Positions 49,542 through 64,000 of a DNA stretch of 64,000 nucleotides are shown piece after piece; positions within the stretch are counted from its first letter, which is position 1; each line of letters begins with the position of its first letter. The notes beneath the pieces were generated by a model. The model searched no databases and was not told where the DNA came from. It saw nothing but the letters and a program-made list of their open reading frames with translations. The DNA comes from Hymenolepis diminuta (lineage: Eukaryota > Platyhelminthes > Cestoda > Cyclophyllidea > Hymenolepididae), in contig CAADRB010000041.1 of assembly GCA_900708905.1 (NCBI GenBank), positions 344,267-408,266 of the forward strand, written 5' to 3'. The position numbers and the translations under genes are program-made.

Positions 49542-52500
49542 TTAGTTATCTAGGTTCATCAGTAAAGCAGTGCCCCGTTTGACCCAATGTTCAAGCGGCA
49601 CATCGCCAGTTTTCAATTCAACACCGATCATAAACGACTCTTTTCCTAACGCTCCAGCTCGATTTTGATAGTAATAGCAGGGACAAACGTAGACAGCTAA
49701 AATATAAACCAAGTAGGCCATAGTATATACAGTCTAATTCGCATGTGAATAACATTAGAGTCACTTACATTTAGGAACCTTCTTCTTATTCTCAATAGGT
49801 TTGAAATGAATAACTGGCATGCTACAGACCAACATCATAGGCGCAGCTTCTACCAGACACTGGTTCTTAATATCCCATCCAGCGCCTTCTATGTAAAGAC
49901 CGCTGACATATACCCCTTCCTTCGCACTATTAGTGATGTTATACTCTGGGTAATTGAGCACATTGAAATCCCAACTTAGTGTATCGATGCCTACACCATG
50001 CGTACGAGCAGATATCTGCATAATAGCGGTCAGAAAACCAGTAGGAAACGTAAATGCTCCAATCCAGAAGGCTTTCGGAGGTCTTGCAGACTGTGACCAC
50101 TGAAGGAACATCTTGATTCTTTCCGCCAAATCTTGAACCCAAGAACTAAGAGGACGGAGAGAGTTATAAGCCTAAAAAATAAGGGTTGTTAAAGATAGTC
50201 TTACAAATTGCCACTGAATTGGAACATGATTCTCGTAAATAGCCGCAAAGATTTCCTCTAACTCAGTTGACATAACAACAAGACCTTGAATCGCCTTTTC
50301 AAGGTCAATCAGATGTGTCCTAATTAAGCCGAGTAGGTCATTGTACCTTTGTATCTCTTGTAAAAGCACAACCTTTAGTGGGGAATTATCGTTGCTGAAT
50401 ATCTTAGCAGTGGCATCATAATCGAGATCACTTGGAACTTGTTCCTTCATATTTTGAATAAGGCCCAACACTTTGGACTCCTTTGACTCCTCGCCGGCAG
50501 ATGAAATCTGAAAAAAAAATTAAAGCTGCCTCCAAGCGCAACATCAAGTCTCTCACAGCTTGACTCACTTTGGGTTGTAAAGATAATAAGGCATCAAAGA
50601 GAACTTTTGCTTCCTGTATTTGGGAAGAAATATCTGCGTTTAGGTGCTCTCCAAAAGCTTCAGGATGATCAATAGCAGGTAATGCAGAGACGAAATCTCT
50701 GTAGGAACTCAGATTGCCGTCGCGTGGAATATAGTATTGTGGCAAGGATGAGAGTTTATAGAATGCCTCAGTAAGCACATTCTCGCTGAAGTATCCATCT
50801 ATATAAGTGAGAAGCAGACGTCTATCCCATTCATCCGTCACATGACCTCCGTAATTAATCCCCGCAATCAGGTATCGCAAAGCTTCCCATGGAGTGTCAT
50901 CATATTGATCCAAATATGTGGTCAGAATATTTTCTGACACTTCAAAATCGGCGTCATTGAATTGATAGATAACATTCCAACCCAGCATACCAAATTTACG
51001 ACGCTCTAACAAGGTTGAATGGAAGAAACAAAGAGAAAAGAGCAATTTCTTGTATTTCTCAGTCTTTGAGCAGTTAGAGAACTGATCTTCCTGTAAACAT
51101 TAAAAATGTGACTTGACATTCTACTTATATTAATTCAGTGGAAACCAAAGAGAATAACGTACGCTAATAATATTGTAAAGGCGCTTCATATTAGCTCGAA
51201 TGCCCTTAGGCGGTTCAGTAGTCATTTTAATGCCGGCTTGCAGGATAGAGATAGGAAATTGTGGGCTAGGGTTAGACGAAAGCCAAAGTCGGAATTCATT
51301 GTGAGTTTGGTCATTACCCATTTGTTCCACCAACTTGTCAAGTTCTGGCATCCATGACAAGGAGAGATGACAATTGGCCAAGAAGACCCACTTTCCACCC
51401 CGCATACCCTCTTCGATCAACCTTGTGGCTATCGGAGCTTGACCCTGACCTAAAGAAAGAGCTGTGAAGCGTTTGCCCATTCCCCATGTCTCAGCCATCT
51501 GCAAAAGACCTGCTGTTGGATCAACACCCGGAGATAGTACGAATATCAGAGGACTTCTACAGGAGCTGTCTTCAACCACCTAAACAAACAAAGTTAGCAA
51601 ATTATCACAAAAATTACACTTCTCATGTCCAGTACTGGAGGTTCAACGAACTGTTTCCCTATGTTATTTGTGATAAATTCAGTAGCACAGAATGTTACAC
51701 GATCAGGCCTCAGTGAGCGTACAATGAGCATTCGTTGAAATTCACTTGTCTTTGTCTCCCATTCACCAGGTAATTTCGCGATTTCCGGTTCATTAGATGT
51801 ATACCAAATATGCCAATCTCTAGGATATTGTTCAAACGAATTGGCAATACCACGGTAATTGGTCAGTTTATTTAATTCAGTCACATTGTCCCAAGAGAGA
51901 TTAGATAACCAATTTTGAACTGGGTTATCTATCTGATGAGCACGGTCGAGAACAATTCCACCACGAAGGAAGAATAAATACTCTTCTGTATTGATTTTAC
52001 CTAACTCTTCCAGGATTTTGATACAAATTTGGAAGGAGAAGAGTAGTTTATGGCGTTCGAACAAACCACGACATGTGTTACGATACACAGCGTAGGTGTG
52101 GTAGTTATTCAAATGCTCAATTCTTTCAGCAAAACGTTGTGAACGCTGGCTCTTCTCTATGCTCAGAGTGAACAAGTCGATGTATGTGTCCAGGGCGAAT
52201 TGATACATAGGATCAATCGAGGCAAGATCATTTAAAACAAAGAAGAGAAGAGCTGCTCGTCTTGCACACGAACGGTACCCGTTACGAGCCTGATCAATCT
52301 GACTTTCAGTTCGTTCAGATATCGACAGGAATTCCGTGACATCCTAAACGAGTAAAAATAAAGGCGTTAAAATACCATATGCATTCGATTTTTAAAGCAT
52401 TTTCAACTCACAGCTGAAGTAGATTTGGACGTCTGCAGAGTCATTAATAGACTCTCATCTTCAAGCAATGAACCTTTAGTCTCATTCAAGAGTCGAAGAA

Positions 52501-55500
52501 GTTCATCTTCAAGTTCTTTTAGTTTCTTCTTTCCGTTCGCAATGCCCATAACTAGATTGCCTTTCTGTTCTTCCAATTCGGGCTTCTCTTTGCGCACAAC
52601 GATGCCCAGCAACTGAACTTCTAGGCCTTCTTGCATTACTGCGAAATTTACCACTGTTGTCTTAGTGCAAATTTCAGGTGCATAAAATGGATTTGACAAC
52701 TTTGTTGTTATATAGAATCTAAAATCGCAATAAATAAAACTGGCCTTAATGACTAAATACTTAACTTCGTTGAATGTTGACAGCCTCTAATTAACTATCA
52801 CAAAAATATTGAAGACTGTCAATAAGTGGAAGAAAAAAACACTGGTTCCCACAGCAAGTATTGCTTAGAGAAAAATTATTAGCCTTATTAATGGATAGAC
52901 ACAGAGAATTTGGATCTTTATTATATCTCCTTCGCGTTGGTAACCCTATATAGGCTTATCAAAATACCCTCTGCAATCCACATTTTATTATCAACCTACT
53001 TTTCGTCTGATAGATTCATTAAATTTAATGATATATATCGAAGAAATGATGACTATCATCATTTCGTTCACAGTTGTAAGCTACTACAAACTAACCAGGT
53101 ATGAACAACTTCTCAATCGACTTACGAAATCTGATAAAGATTACAGGGTATTAAGGAATCAAGGAAAGCATACGTGGAAAAGATGATAATGTGTGATTGC
53201 ATAAGAAGACTATTTCATGTCATTTGCTTAATAAGTGTAAGGGTCTTATTTGCTTATATCATTCGGATTAAAATTAGTAATTATAGGAAGTGTCAAATAC
53301 GAAAGCAGACCAACTTTTTGTTCCTTCTAAATTTAAAATAATTTTATTTTCCGAGAATCATATAGGATTTTATTTACAAGCATCATATTTAATACAAAAT
53401 AAGGATTTAGTAATTAAATACAGATTGGCTAAGTTTGTACCAGTATCAGAAATAGTCGAGTAACGCGGAATTGAACAGTATCTTCGAGTGAATTGCCGCA
53501 AGAAAATCGACCAATTTCATGTGAAAGAAGGGCATAAAAAATTTTAAGTGAATATTTTAAAAATATTACAATTCAACTCGAGCCCCCAGTTAAGTACATG
53601 ACCTTAAAAGAGCATACAGCATGTACTTTATTGACCACATATGCCCAATTTGCCAGTTGCCTGATACAATCTCTCTTTGCTTAGGCCACTTCCCCATATA
53701 GGGCACATACACTACATTACAGCTGACCGTTCAAATTGTAAGTTCACCTTTCACCACCTTCCAATGGATTAAGCAGGCTTAAAGCGAACTAAAACCAGTT
53801 TATTAAATGGAGTGACCTGATTTGAAGTTAACAACCTGAAAAGTTTTCTTCCATTGCTATAATGACAATTATAAAGAATTATAATTTAGCATTTAATAAC
53901 TACAAAAAGTTTTTTATAATTATTCGAGGCTTTTTAGCAGCAAGTTAGAATCAACAAGTCTAACTCACCTGAAATCGTGGTTATATTCAACCTCACTATC
54001 TCCCAATCTCATAATTTCTGCTCCACCCGTTCTGATAAGTGACTTATTTAGAACAGGATCCAAACCAGGATCAAGCGTTTCCAGAATGTTCTGAAGAAGC
54101 ACTGGCCAGCCATTTTGAATGGCCTGGGCAAGAGTCTGCATGTAGTTCTTCATCTGTAGATCAATGACCCTCAGATTTTCACCCTCCATTGACTTGATCC
54201 AATTCATTGCTTGACATTGAGGGTCAATCATGAGTGGCCATCGAGAAGTCTTAGAGACGATAACACCATTGTCGATCGAAAACGAGTCACGAGGAAGCCC
54301 TTGAATATTCCATTCTCGGACCTTGCATAGAGGATAAGCAATAATCAATAAAGTTTCCCTCAAGATAGTCGACATTTAAGCTGAACTCACTTTAGCCGGA
54401 TCAGATAAGAATTCTGTGAAGGAATAAGGATCTGATTTAGGGATTTGCTCCGCATCAACGGCTTTAATCCATTTGAAAACCAGTTCATCTCGATACTTCA
54501 AAAGGAATGGACCCATGTAGGAGATGAATCCAGAAGAAAGGAGACAATCACCAGTTAAAAGACCGATTTTTCGTTCAAGATCTGCTAATGTCTCAGTCCA
54601 ACGCACTTTTTCATCAGCCAAACCATCGACCAACATTTTCGCTCTCTCAAGCATCTTTTCCAGATTTTCCGCTTTCTTTCTTAGTTCCTCTTTTTGTTCC
54701 ATCTAGACGAAAGTTCTGATTAAAAGCAAGAAATCTATACCTTTTCATTGTATTCATTTTGTAAGCGATTCATTTCAGCCATGAGTGCCTCTAATTTTTC
54801 TTCAGCAGCTGCCAACTGAGCCCTTTTTTCGGCTAAAATGGCTTCAGCTTGCTGCAAACGTTGACGTTTTGGCTCGACAATACGATAAACTCTTCCATAC
54901 ACTTCAATTGCTCTAACCCACATGCAGAGGGATTTAGCGGCAAGAGATACTTTTCCGACAGTTTCAGGCGTAAAATCGTCCTGCTCAACATAGGTACCAA
55001 TCTTTTTTAATGTTCTATCACTTATGTGATCCTTGTCAAAGTTGATAAGCTGGCCAATAAAGTCCTGTTCTGCCAAATGCTTTTTTGATTCTGTCCATGT
55101 AGGTGGGGCTTGACGCAGAATCATTACGGCTTCCATAACCTAACAAAGATAAAGAAGTGTTAAAAATAATATGGTGCAAGAAATTAGAGCTTACCTTCCG
55201 AACTAGCAAAGGCGGCTGGCCATAGGACTTGATTTCTGTGATGTCCTTCTTATTAAGACCTTCCAACGCTTTGACAGCTGCCTCTAGGGCTGGCATAGCT
55301 TGAGCCAAATCAGCTTGGGCTACTTCGGCCATTTGCATACATTTCGCCTCGTCAACTTTGATCTTTTCTTTCGTGAGGGTGACGGACTAATTTAAAAATA
55401 AGCAAGGGTAATAAAATAGTATAGTCGTGGAATTGAAAATAATTTAAATAACCCCATGCGTGCATTCAGGATCCATTATTTGTAGTGTTTTCCGGCATCT

Positions 55501-58500
55501 ATGCATACCGGTTTGCTTTAAAAATAGCTCATGAATCTAGATTCATTATGTATCCTAGAAGCCGATTCTTTACCTGCTTATGTTAGAAAATCTCAAAACA
55601 TAATCGACTATGTTTTAATCTAAGCTTTTTTATATGGATTGCTTCGCCAAATTATCAAGAGAGCTTATTTACTAAAGCTTATTTCTGCAGTTTGAGTGTC
55701 AAAATATCATGTAGTCCAGCAGCTGTAAAGTTCAACAAAGCATAAAATACAGATGGGAATATCTGTTTTTAATTTATCATTAGGTTACGTTAATATCAAA
55801 CGAAAAATGATATCACTTTTGAAAATAGGCAAAGCAGACGAGTGCTTTATTTCCTTCTTCCTAAATGGTATTTTGTACAGGATACCAGTATGTCTGGATT
55901 CAGCATTTCCGAGTAAATTCATTGTTTGTGCATAGCCAAACCATTCGCATAAAATGTCATAAAGTATGTGTTCTATCAATCTGATGCAAGTTCCTTCAAA
56001 GGGAAACCTCCTCTTAATAGCGGAAGTCATTTTTTTGAAACTTTCTTCAGACAACGAGCAAGCAATTTTACTTAATTATCTGCCTAATAATCGAACAGGA
56101 TGATCACTTCAAAGCGATGAGTATTCATGGAAGAATCGGTTGAATTACACTACACGTTTTCGTAATCAGTTCCCGGAAAAGTTCTCTAACCAAACTGTCT
56201 TGTGTGTGATTTGTCCTTCGCTATCGCCTTACGTTTGGCCAATTTGCAGATAGAAGTTGACTCTTACAACTTTATTAAAAAATCTTTATATCACTTTCGC
56301 ACCTTGGTCTGTTCATCAGCTTCACGTTTCTGATCAACTAGGACGACCAGACAGCTATCGCATTCCTTCTGGAAGACTGCTACCTTTTCTTTCGCTTCCT
56401 CCAACTCCACGGACATTTCTGTGAAAGTAAAATAAAGCCACATTTGAAATAATTCTTAACATTTGTTGACTCATAGTCATAAGACAATGAGTTTACAGGA
56501 TGAGAGTCAAGGCCTACAATCGATTTGTAGCATGTTCAGAGTTAACTATTCATCAATTTATGGATTTATCTTAGTTTACTGCTTACTGGATATCGAATTC
56601 ATTCTGTTCCATATAATGACTCATTTTTCCTTCCTTATGCTGTTCATCGATCCATCTCAGTTATCTAGCTTTTTAACCAAATCATTTTTTTAAGTTTACT
56701 AACTTCTTCGTATTCTCCTAATACATATCCCTGTGGTTGGGAAGTTCTTAGAATCTTGATAGCTTAGTTAATTCACTAACACTGAGAAAAAATAAAAGAA
56801 TCCAACATATTTACAAACCTTCAACTTTGGTCCGTGTATCATCGATCTTGCCAAGACCACTTCTTAGTTTGTTAGCCCAGACATCGAGTTCGGTTCTCTT
56901 TGATTCAAGCATTCTAAATAAAAGAAATTGATTTCCTGTTATAGTATTGCAGATAAGCATATAACTATATTCAAATGAAATTCACTTTTTGTAGCCTGAT
57001 ACAAGTTCAAGGAAGTTAGTGGGAGTGACATAGTTGCGTCTTTTCAACTCAACCATCATTTTCTCAGACATCTGAGCAACTGAGCCATGCATCATAGCAA
57101 AGACTCGGGCCACACCCGCCTTCATTTTATTCTACAAAATGCAAACATAAGTTCGATATCAAGTAATAATAGGCACTATGATTAAAGTACAGAACGAAAT
57201 TACTGTAAAAATTTGAAACCTCAAAGTTAAGAAACGGATGTGATTAAGAGTTAAGAATTCATAAGTGACTATGGTAGTCTGAGATTATTTCAAAACCGAC
57301 CCCAAATAACCAACTAACTGGCGTAACTTGATAAAGCATATTTCTGTCATACAACGTCGGTTAGCCTCGAGAATAGGTGATTTAAGAATGTGTAATAGAA
57401 ACCAGGGCGAGACATCGATGATTGGAAATAACCGAATTACTTAATATTTTGACCAATATATGGGAGTGGTACCCCGGCTACCACCTTTAAGCGATATGAA
57501 TTGACTTACTCCTTCAATACTACCCCTGTCCGCGTTATATTCAATACGCGTTAAAGCCACAGCTCATTTATATTCCTCAACTTCCATCATATCTTATGTG
57601 TAGGTCAGGCCGTATGCTTTGTCCTGTATGAACGCATCTGTGTTGGGACCTATACAATATATGAAGACGTTAGTTTCCACTGTACCTAGGGAATAAACAT
57701 TTTCTGTCAGACACTACTTGATTTCTCTCTCTTAGTTCAGAGTCTGCTGCCTAGAACTCCTATCGAGAAGTGTATTAAGAGCCAAAATTACTACAAAAGA
57801 AAATGACCATTGAACGATAAGCAATTACGATTAAAAATCACTAAAGTAACCAAAACAAAAGGCTTCTCAATGAAAAATAACTTACACTTTTTCGAAGATC
57901 CTAAATACAAAATATTTAACAGTAACTACCAAATGATCCACAAAAGTTAACATTGGAACAAGTGGATGCAAATTTGACTTACATCATCTCCGACAAAGAG
58001 ATCCATGTCACTCAAGTACTTAGTAGCAACTTCGAGGAGTGCATCATTCGGCCATTCACTGAACCAGTCAATTGTGGTACAATTTACAAAGCCCGGATAC
58101 ATCCGCAGACGATCACGGAAGGGTTCACCGATCGGGCTCATACAGAGAACAATATGCAAGTTGGCTCGAACTCGTTCAATGAAGTATCTGTGGACCGACT
58201 AAAAGGAAGACATTTAACTTTAAATTGCTGTTATTTATATTCAGCTTTCGGCAGAAGGAAGACACCTATCAACCTCAAAATTTCCTTTGCAATCAAGTAT
58301 TAGCATGTACTTACCTGAGGTGACTCATCAATACCTTCTCGTTTGGCTTGATCGATGATTGCATTGTAGATTTCTTCAAACTCTTCCGCTTTCAAGAGAT
58401 TCGGTACCTCTCCAGAGCTCAGGAGATTATTGATGTCTTCCATAAAGGATTCTTCTGCAGCTTGGGTATCCGAGAAGAGGAAGATTGTAGAAAGACGAGA

Positions 58501-61500
58501 TACACCTGTTTGACGATAAAGGCGCTTCAAGTCTGGGAAGAAACAGTACTGTCAGAAATTCAGTTACAGGTGCCGCAGCTGATGACGATCAATGTCTAAT
58601 TTTTAAAAAATGACCGTCTCCTATGTGATGCGAAATAGAAAATACTAGTAATGTACTTCAGCGTTAGCTGAAGGGCGATGTCTCATTGTCTTAGGTTGAC
58701 GAAGGACAACTAAGTGGTCGGTTTAGAAATTACTTTAAACTGTCTCCTATAATTAAAGATCATTTTGCCTTTTCCAGTGTTCAATATATATCTTTGTATT
58801 AGTAACAAGAGGCCCTTATTAATAAGAATTGCTGACAAACTTACTTGGAATTTTTAACATAATGTTTCTTTTTTTCTAGATGTAAACACAATCATGAATA
58901 ATCATTAACTATTTTCCCTAGATGAAAATGATATTGTATAATATATTTTTCTTCTCATTATTATTGAAATAAAGATTAGCACTTAAATTTTTTAAGTGGA
59001 CCAATAGGAGTGAATTAAAATAAAAAATTTTCGCTATACCAACAAGAACTTATATTTTCCATCTCCTGACTGGGATATCGATCCATGGATCATAAAACTT
59101 GTGCTCTGTACCATACCTTTTCGGTAAGCATTAGCCAAAAAATTTCCCAATGGATCCAATGGGATCTAATTAAAACTCTAAAACCGGTGTCGTATCTGTA
59201 TGCTGGTTAGCCATGACTCAGGCCTTTGTACTTCGAGTCTTTAGCTGTGCTTGTGACAGATAAGGCGACTATCCTAATCGGAAATGCCTGATTTCAAGGA
59301 CTTGAGTATCGGTGTGTACTCACTGTCTACTTTTCTATCACGTGGCATCTCCTAAGTCAAACAAAGATTGTTTGACGAAGCTCGACGTTAACCCTACTTC
59401 TTACCTTTTCCGGCAGTTCAGACCCAAGTACTTACGATGTGAAATATCTTAGCATACATATTCATAAATGGTGATAGAAAGTAATTTTACAACTCTTACC
59501 TTCTCGGAAATCAGCCTTCTTATAGTTCTTATTCACTTCAATTTTAAATACCCTGAAATTGCATATGTAAGCAGCGAGTTCCGCCAAACTACGGCGACCA
59601 CTACCGCCGACACCAATCAGAAGCATATTTCCCCTCGGCTGACTGATAACTCGAAGGATTTTACAAGCTGAAAATAATACGGTTCAAGTATAAGCACCCA
59701 CCATCTAGAAACGGCAAGTAGAAAAATGGTAAAACCAGATGAAGCCTACTGTGTTCAACAGCATCCTTAAATAGCACAAGATCCATCGGGATGACACCAG
59801 CAGCGGAATTATATTCATTGATAAAATCATAAAGACCATTGCGCAATTTGTCAATATCTTGAATATCCTCATAAACCCCATCTTTGTTCAATACTTCTGT
59901 GAACACCGGTGAACTTTTTGATGGACAAAGATTATGAAAGGTCTGATCGAAGTACTGAGCCAGCCTCTCACCCAGAAGTTCAATGAATGTCGATACATCC
60001 TTGGCATTTATAAGGCGGTCAGCGAATACACGGAAACATTCATGAATCCACAAGCGCAACATGGCATTCCTCGAGTCAATTGTCATCGCAGTTGCCCTAA
60101 GAAGGCCTTGATATACCTTTGAAATATCACGAAGATTGAATAGGTAATGAATTCGATCTGGAGTTGGAAGGAATTTGGTGACAATAGCATTGTATAAAGA
60201 GATCGTAGCATCTGTTATAGCATCTCCGATGGATTTAACCTCCTCATCGAAATCTAGTATCTTCTGATTGATCATACTACCGAATATCTGCTTCAGATTT
60301 GCTTCCTATATAAAGATATGGACACATATTTCTTTCAAAAATGGATTTAGATATGGCATTTTAAGATAACTAGAACTTACGGTTGGGAAGGTGACATTAA
60401 TCTGATTAAACTTCGATTGAAGGCGTTTGGAAATCTGCATACGACCACCTCCAGGGGGTCCCATACCTGCTAAAAGGAACATTCGCTGTATTCTCTTCGG
60501 TGTTTGCTTTTCCCGATCATACCAGAAGCCATAATCAAGCCATTGGCGAATCAATTCAAGTGGTGGCTGTGAACCAAATTCATCCTTCACAGGCATATTC
60601 AAATCATCCATGAAAGTGACCATTTTAGTACCTCCGAGTGGAACATAAGTCCCTTTGGTCCTCTTTTCAACACGAGATTCGATTATGCCTTGCACATTGT
60701 TTGAGGTTGTCTAAATGAGAAGAAGGTCGCTTTTAAGTTTTCTCCTAAATTAACACGTACCTGTGCAGACATGTTAATGATGAGAAACGACCAGTATTCT
60801 TTGTCCAGATTGAAAAGAACGTCTTGGGCTACTGATGTTTTTCCCGTTCCAACAGGACCTGTGATCAGAACAGGGCTTTGGGCTGAAACAAGGGTGTTCA
60901 CTAGGTAGTTATAGCGAACTGTATCAACTGTTGGGACCAGAATCTTGTAGAAAGATTGCCTAAAACAGTAAAAAATAAAATGCGAACTTTTTGAATGAAG
61001 TTAAACTATATTAAAAAATAAGACGTACTCAGGATCATATTTCCATCCACCACGAAGTTTTTCTTCCCAATGAACCCAGGATTGAGACTTTGGATCAAGG
61101 AAGAATTCATAGACCGAGTCCCTATTAGGAAAGCTGGCATCAAGTTCACGGATAAAGGAATCAACCTTCTTTCGACCATCTTCATCCACGACACAGCCCA
61201 CTGACCAGATTGTACAAAACTGGAACAGCATCTCAATCAATCTGCTGAACGTCTCTGTGTCTGGCATTTCGAACTACAAATTGACAGTAAGTTTACTCTT
61301 TCGTTTTCTGGATTAGTATTTCAATGTAGCAAGACTTACCTCGCTTCCATCATCATATATTCCATCAAATAGACAACACAGACTGATAATGAGATTGGTC
61401 TCACTGACAGGAATGAGTTTATTGCAATTTCTGAGAACAAAATTGAGAATTTGGAGGAAGCCGTTTTCAAAAAGACCCTTTAGGATGTTTGCCAGAGGTT

Positions 61501-64000
61501 TGGACTCCTTTCTGGCTATCCAGGAGTTAACATAAGGCCGCCAACCAAGGTCACTTACGTCATTATACACCATGCCAGCACGAGAGACAGTGGCCGGCGA
61601 GGCCACTGATAAGTCCTCCACTTCAAACAGTAAAGACACCTAATGACATGGACACAAAATGGATGAACGATATTAACATCATTTGTGTTATTAACCAGTT
61701 TGCTACTAAGACCCCTTGTGTAATAGTAGCTGTACACTTAATTGTACCCATTATAGGGAATTTTGCAAGCTATTTTAAAGAAGTATGTGGCTATAATTAA
61801 CTATGGCTTTACGTTAAAATTTACACAGGATATTTAAGATACATTTTGAAAATCTAATCTTTCCTTATCATCGCTGTAAGCTAATCGAAGCCCGTACGAT
61901 CACAATATATTTAAACACCTTGAGCTAATGCTGAGGTGAGAAGGAATAGTCTTCCTCGTTCTAGATTAAGGCTAATATTTGGAAATTTATCACCATCATG
62001 TAGCCATATCTACCGTACTCCAGTCAAACATCCTCAATAAAAAGTTAGCCTCCAAATTTGGGAATGGAAATAACATTTAGAAAACAAAATTTAGAGGCTA
62101 TGCCGTTATGTAATTGAAATAAGCCTAATAAAGGATGGACAGTGCGGAAGTGGCTAGGAATACTGAATAAATGTACGATTTCATGGATGATTGTCAATCG
62201 TATTCACTCGATAGTATCTATATGAAAATTGACTCCTCCACATTTATAGTTGTCTTATCAGTGAAGGTAAAATCTGTTAACAAGAAGATTTAAGTCATTT
62301 GATAAACGTCTTAATGCCTCTTCTTCATAACAGAACCACCAAATAGCTATTAAGCAGAAGACTGAAGGTAGTGTGCATGTATAGTTTAGGAATCTTCTGA
62401 ACGTACGTCAGTTAAGAGCCGTCATTTACAGCAACATGAAGTTTCAGCCAATATGATGCAGGTGTTTTAATAAATCGAATCTGAATGTATGCATAATAAC
62501 CCATGATTACCCCTGGTAGACTGAACAGGGACAATAGTACTTTATGATTTTGCTTAGATATGAATATCAAAACTGCAATTCGATAATAGCCTAAATTAAC
62601 TCATCGACTCATATCGTAAGAACTACAGTTACTTATTTTTGCCATCCTCGATTTGTTTTTTATATAAAAAGAAGCCATTTTGCAAAGTTTATAAATATTA
62701 CATAACAATGCTTCATACCTATGTTATGTATATATATGATATGGCATGGTAATGATATATAAAAACAGGCTAATGAAGTCATCATGCGCGTGAACTGAAT
62801 AAATATAACCAAATTCGTTTTGTCTTTGACACCGGCACCTATAATTTCATTATTAACTTCTGATATTAGCACGAAGAACCTGGCAGATTTTAAAATTTCA
62901 CAAGTTCAGAGAGCCAAATTATTCACCGAAACCGAGTGATTTGAAGATCACATAGGCAATTAAAACGTTTTACCAGTTAACAAAATTTTAGAAAATGATT
63001 CTTCTCCTAAATTACCACCAAATTCCTAAAGAATATTTCTTTTATATATTGAAGCTTTATCAAATATAATAGACACTGTTATAATTTTGCAGAAAAAACC
63101 CTAAATTTCTGCAAATTTCTTTTGCTAAATATGTGAAACTGAATTATATTTTTCCACTTATTCCGTCGCAAGTAGAGTAAAATCTGATCAAACACCTGTT
63201 GTGGCATCGAGATACGTTCTCCATTGATAAGTGTCAAAATCTTGTTATCATCCATGACAGAGTTCATGCTCTCAATCCACAGGGCGTCTACTGGACCGTC
63301 AAATAGGATCCACTTGTAGTCTGGCTTTTCATCTAAAAGTCAATAAAACCATAAGTATCATAGAAAATCGAGACCTCCTATTACTGAATTCATCTTACCT
63401 GCACAAGCCTGTCTCATAATACTAGACAACACACCATCACTCCATTCATTAGTTGATATGTTGAATTCACCATAAAGTTCTCCCAACGAAAGAGCTTTAG
63501 GATTGAGTGGATAATCCCAAACTCGATAGAAACCTTCATGACCAGCCTCCATCATCTTGCGTTGAGTTAACTGAAGGACCTTCCAGGTAGTGGATTTCCC
63601 TGAAAGGGTCCTGCCTACTATCATTACTGAATGTCGGGAACTCTGAGTTTCATACAATTCAATAACTTTATTCACAGAAAACTTGGTTGGTTGCAGACCA
63701 AATTCCTGGAAAGATTCGTTAATTGCATTCTTCAGCTAAAGAAAAATAGAAAAAAATGTGATGGAGAATTTAATATGAGTACAATGCAAAACAGACGAGA
63801 TTAGACTAACATCTGTATAGTCTATTGACGGAACCTCAACTCCCGGGAACAGATCAGAGACAATACCCCTGAAAAGAGGCAAATCAGCTGACGTCAGCTT
63901 AGCCAAATTCATATCATTCATTGAGAGTAGTAGTATTTCATCAGCTTGCATCCCCGGGTTCGCACGTTTCTTTCCACCGGCATAACGCAACACAGAAATA
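49542..64000 (-). CDS. DNAH2: Axonemal dynein heavy chain 2 (C-terminal part, cut at window edge)
   Basis: Motor of the ciliary inner arm (two-headed I1/f dynein). Exons: 64000-63811, 63735-63399, 63332-63196, 61639-61340, 61273-61029, 60959-60761, 60710-60381, 60305-59750, 59667-59500, 58532-58315, 58198-57983, 57900-57886, 57131-56986, 56913-56819, 56418-56303, 55386-55195, 55139-54741, 54702-54391, 54321-53969, 52718-52412, 52343-51618, 51579-51163, 51090-50569, 50507-50205, 50171-49769, 49696-49542. All phases agree, giving about 2451 aa, against about 4400 for the full family member. P-loops: AAA2 [12 protein letters not shown]3 [12 protein letters not shown]4 GVGGSGRRS. Then come the stalk coiled coil, microtubule-binding tip (55139-54741), AAA5-6 and C-terminal domain. 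The end [11 protein letters not shown] ... [10 protein letters not shown] is typical of DNAH2 rather than DNAH1, 3, 6 or 7. AAA1 and the tail lie beyond 64000. It implies cilia or flagella in the organism. Confidence 0.95.

Noticed and set aside
49939..50142. Alternative minus-strand frame within DNAH2
   Set aside because: Overlaps the conserved C-terminal exon in another frame.
1..64000. CRISPR arrays, bacterial operons, phage or virus genes
   Set aside because: No evenly spaced repeats and no prokaryotic or viral gene seen; all firm genes are spliced eukaryotic genes.

Overview
This window is eukaryotic, AT-rich and intron-rich, and it has one 28-base assembly gap. The confident genes are all on the minus strand and are split into many exons. 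I joined these exons by GT-AG (once GC-AG) splice sites and reading phase. Very short introns (33, 38, 38, 42 and 45 nt) beside multi-kilobase ones, a gene for motile cilia, and splice acceptors only 3 to 29 nt upstream of three start codons all suggest an invertebrate animal. A flatworm, possibly a tapeworm, is my best guess, but this is an inference.

Layout. 1-13227: about 13 kb with no gene I can defend. It holds three GC/CpG-richer patches with CCAAT boxes, a broken gene-like stretch, microsatellites and the gap. 13228-27375: a SNF2 chromatin remodeller of the ATRX/XNP family, 11 exons, about 1456 aa, with no ADD domain. 27904-29684: a separate four-exon gene (517 aa) that carries the ATRX-type ADD domain. 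29685-32764: intergenic DNA with a 1.23-kb element whose 273-nt inverted arms are identical. 32765-34558: a small multi-exon gene I do not recognise. 35431-47580: an SLC26-type anion transporter with a STAS domain, 12 firm exons plus 2 tentative 3' ones. 47581-49541: intergenic. 49542-64000: the C-terminal 2451 aa or so of axonemal dynein heavy chain 2 (DNAH2), 26 exons, cut by the window edge.

The most interesting point is that ATRX is split. The ADD histone reader ends in a stop codon. About 530 nt downstream on the same strand the helicase gene begins, right after a splice acceptor. Two AATAAA signals lie between them. This looks like a two-gene transcription unit that separates the domains fused in vertebrate ATRX. 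The two proteins would be expected to act together on H3K9me3 heterochromatin. The transporter and dynein genes are unrelated neighbours.
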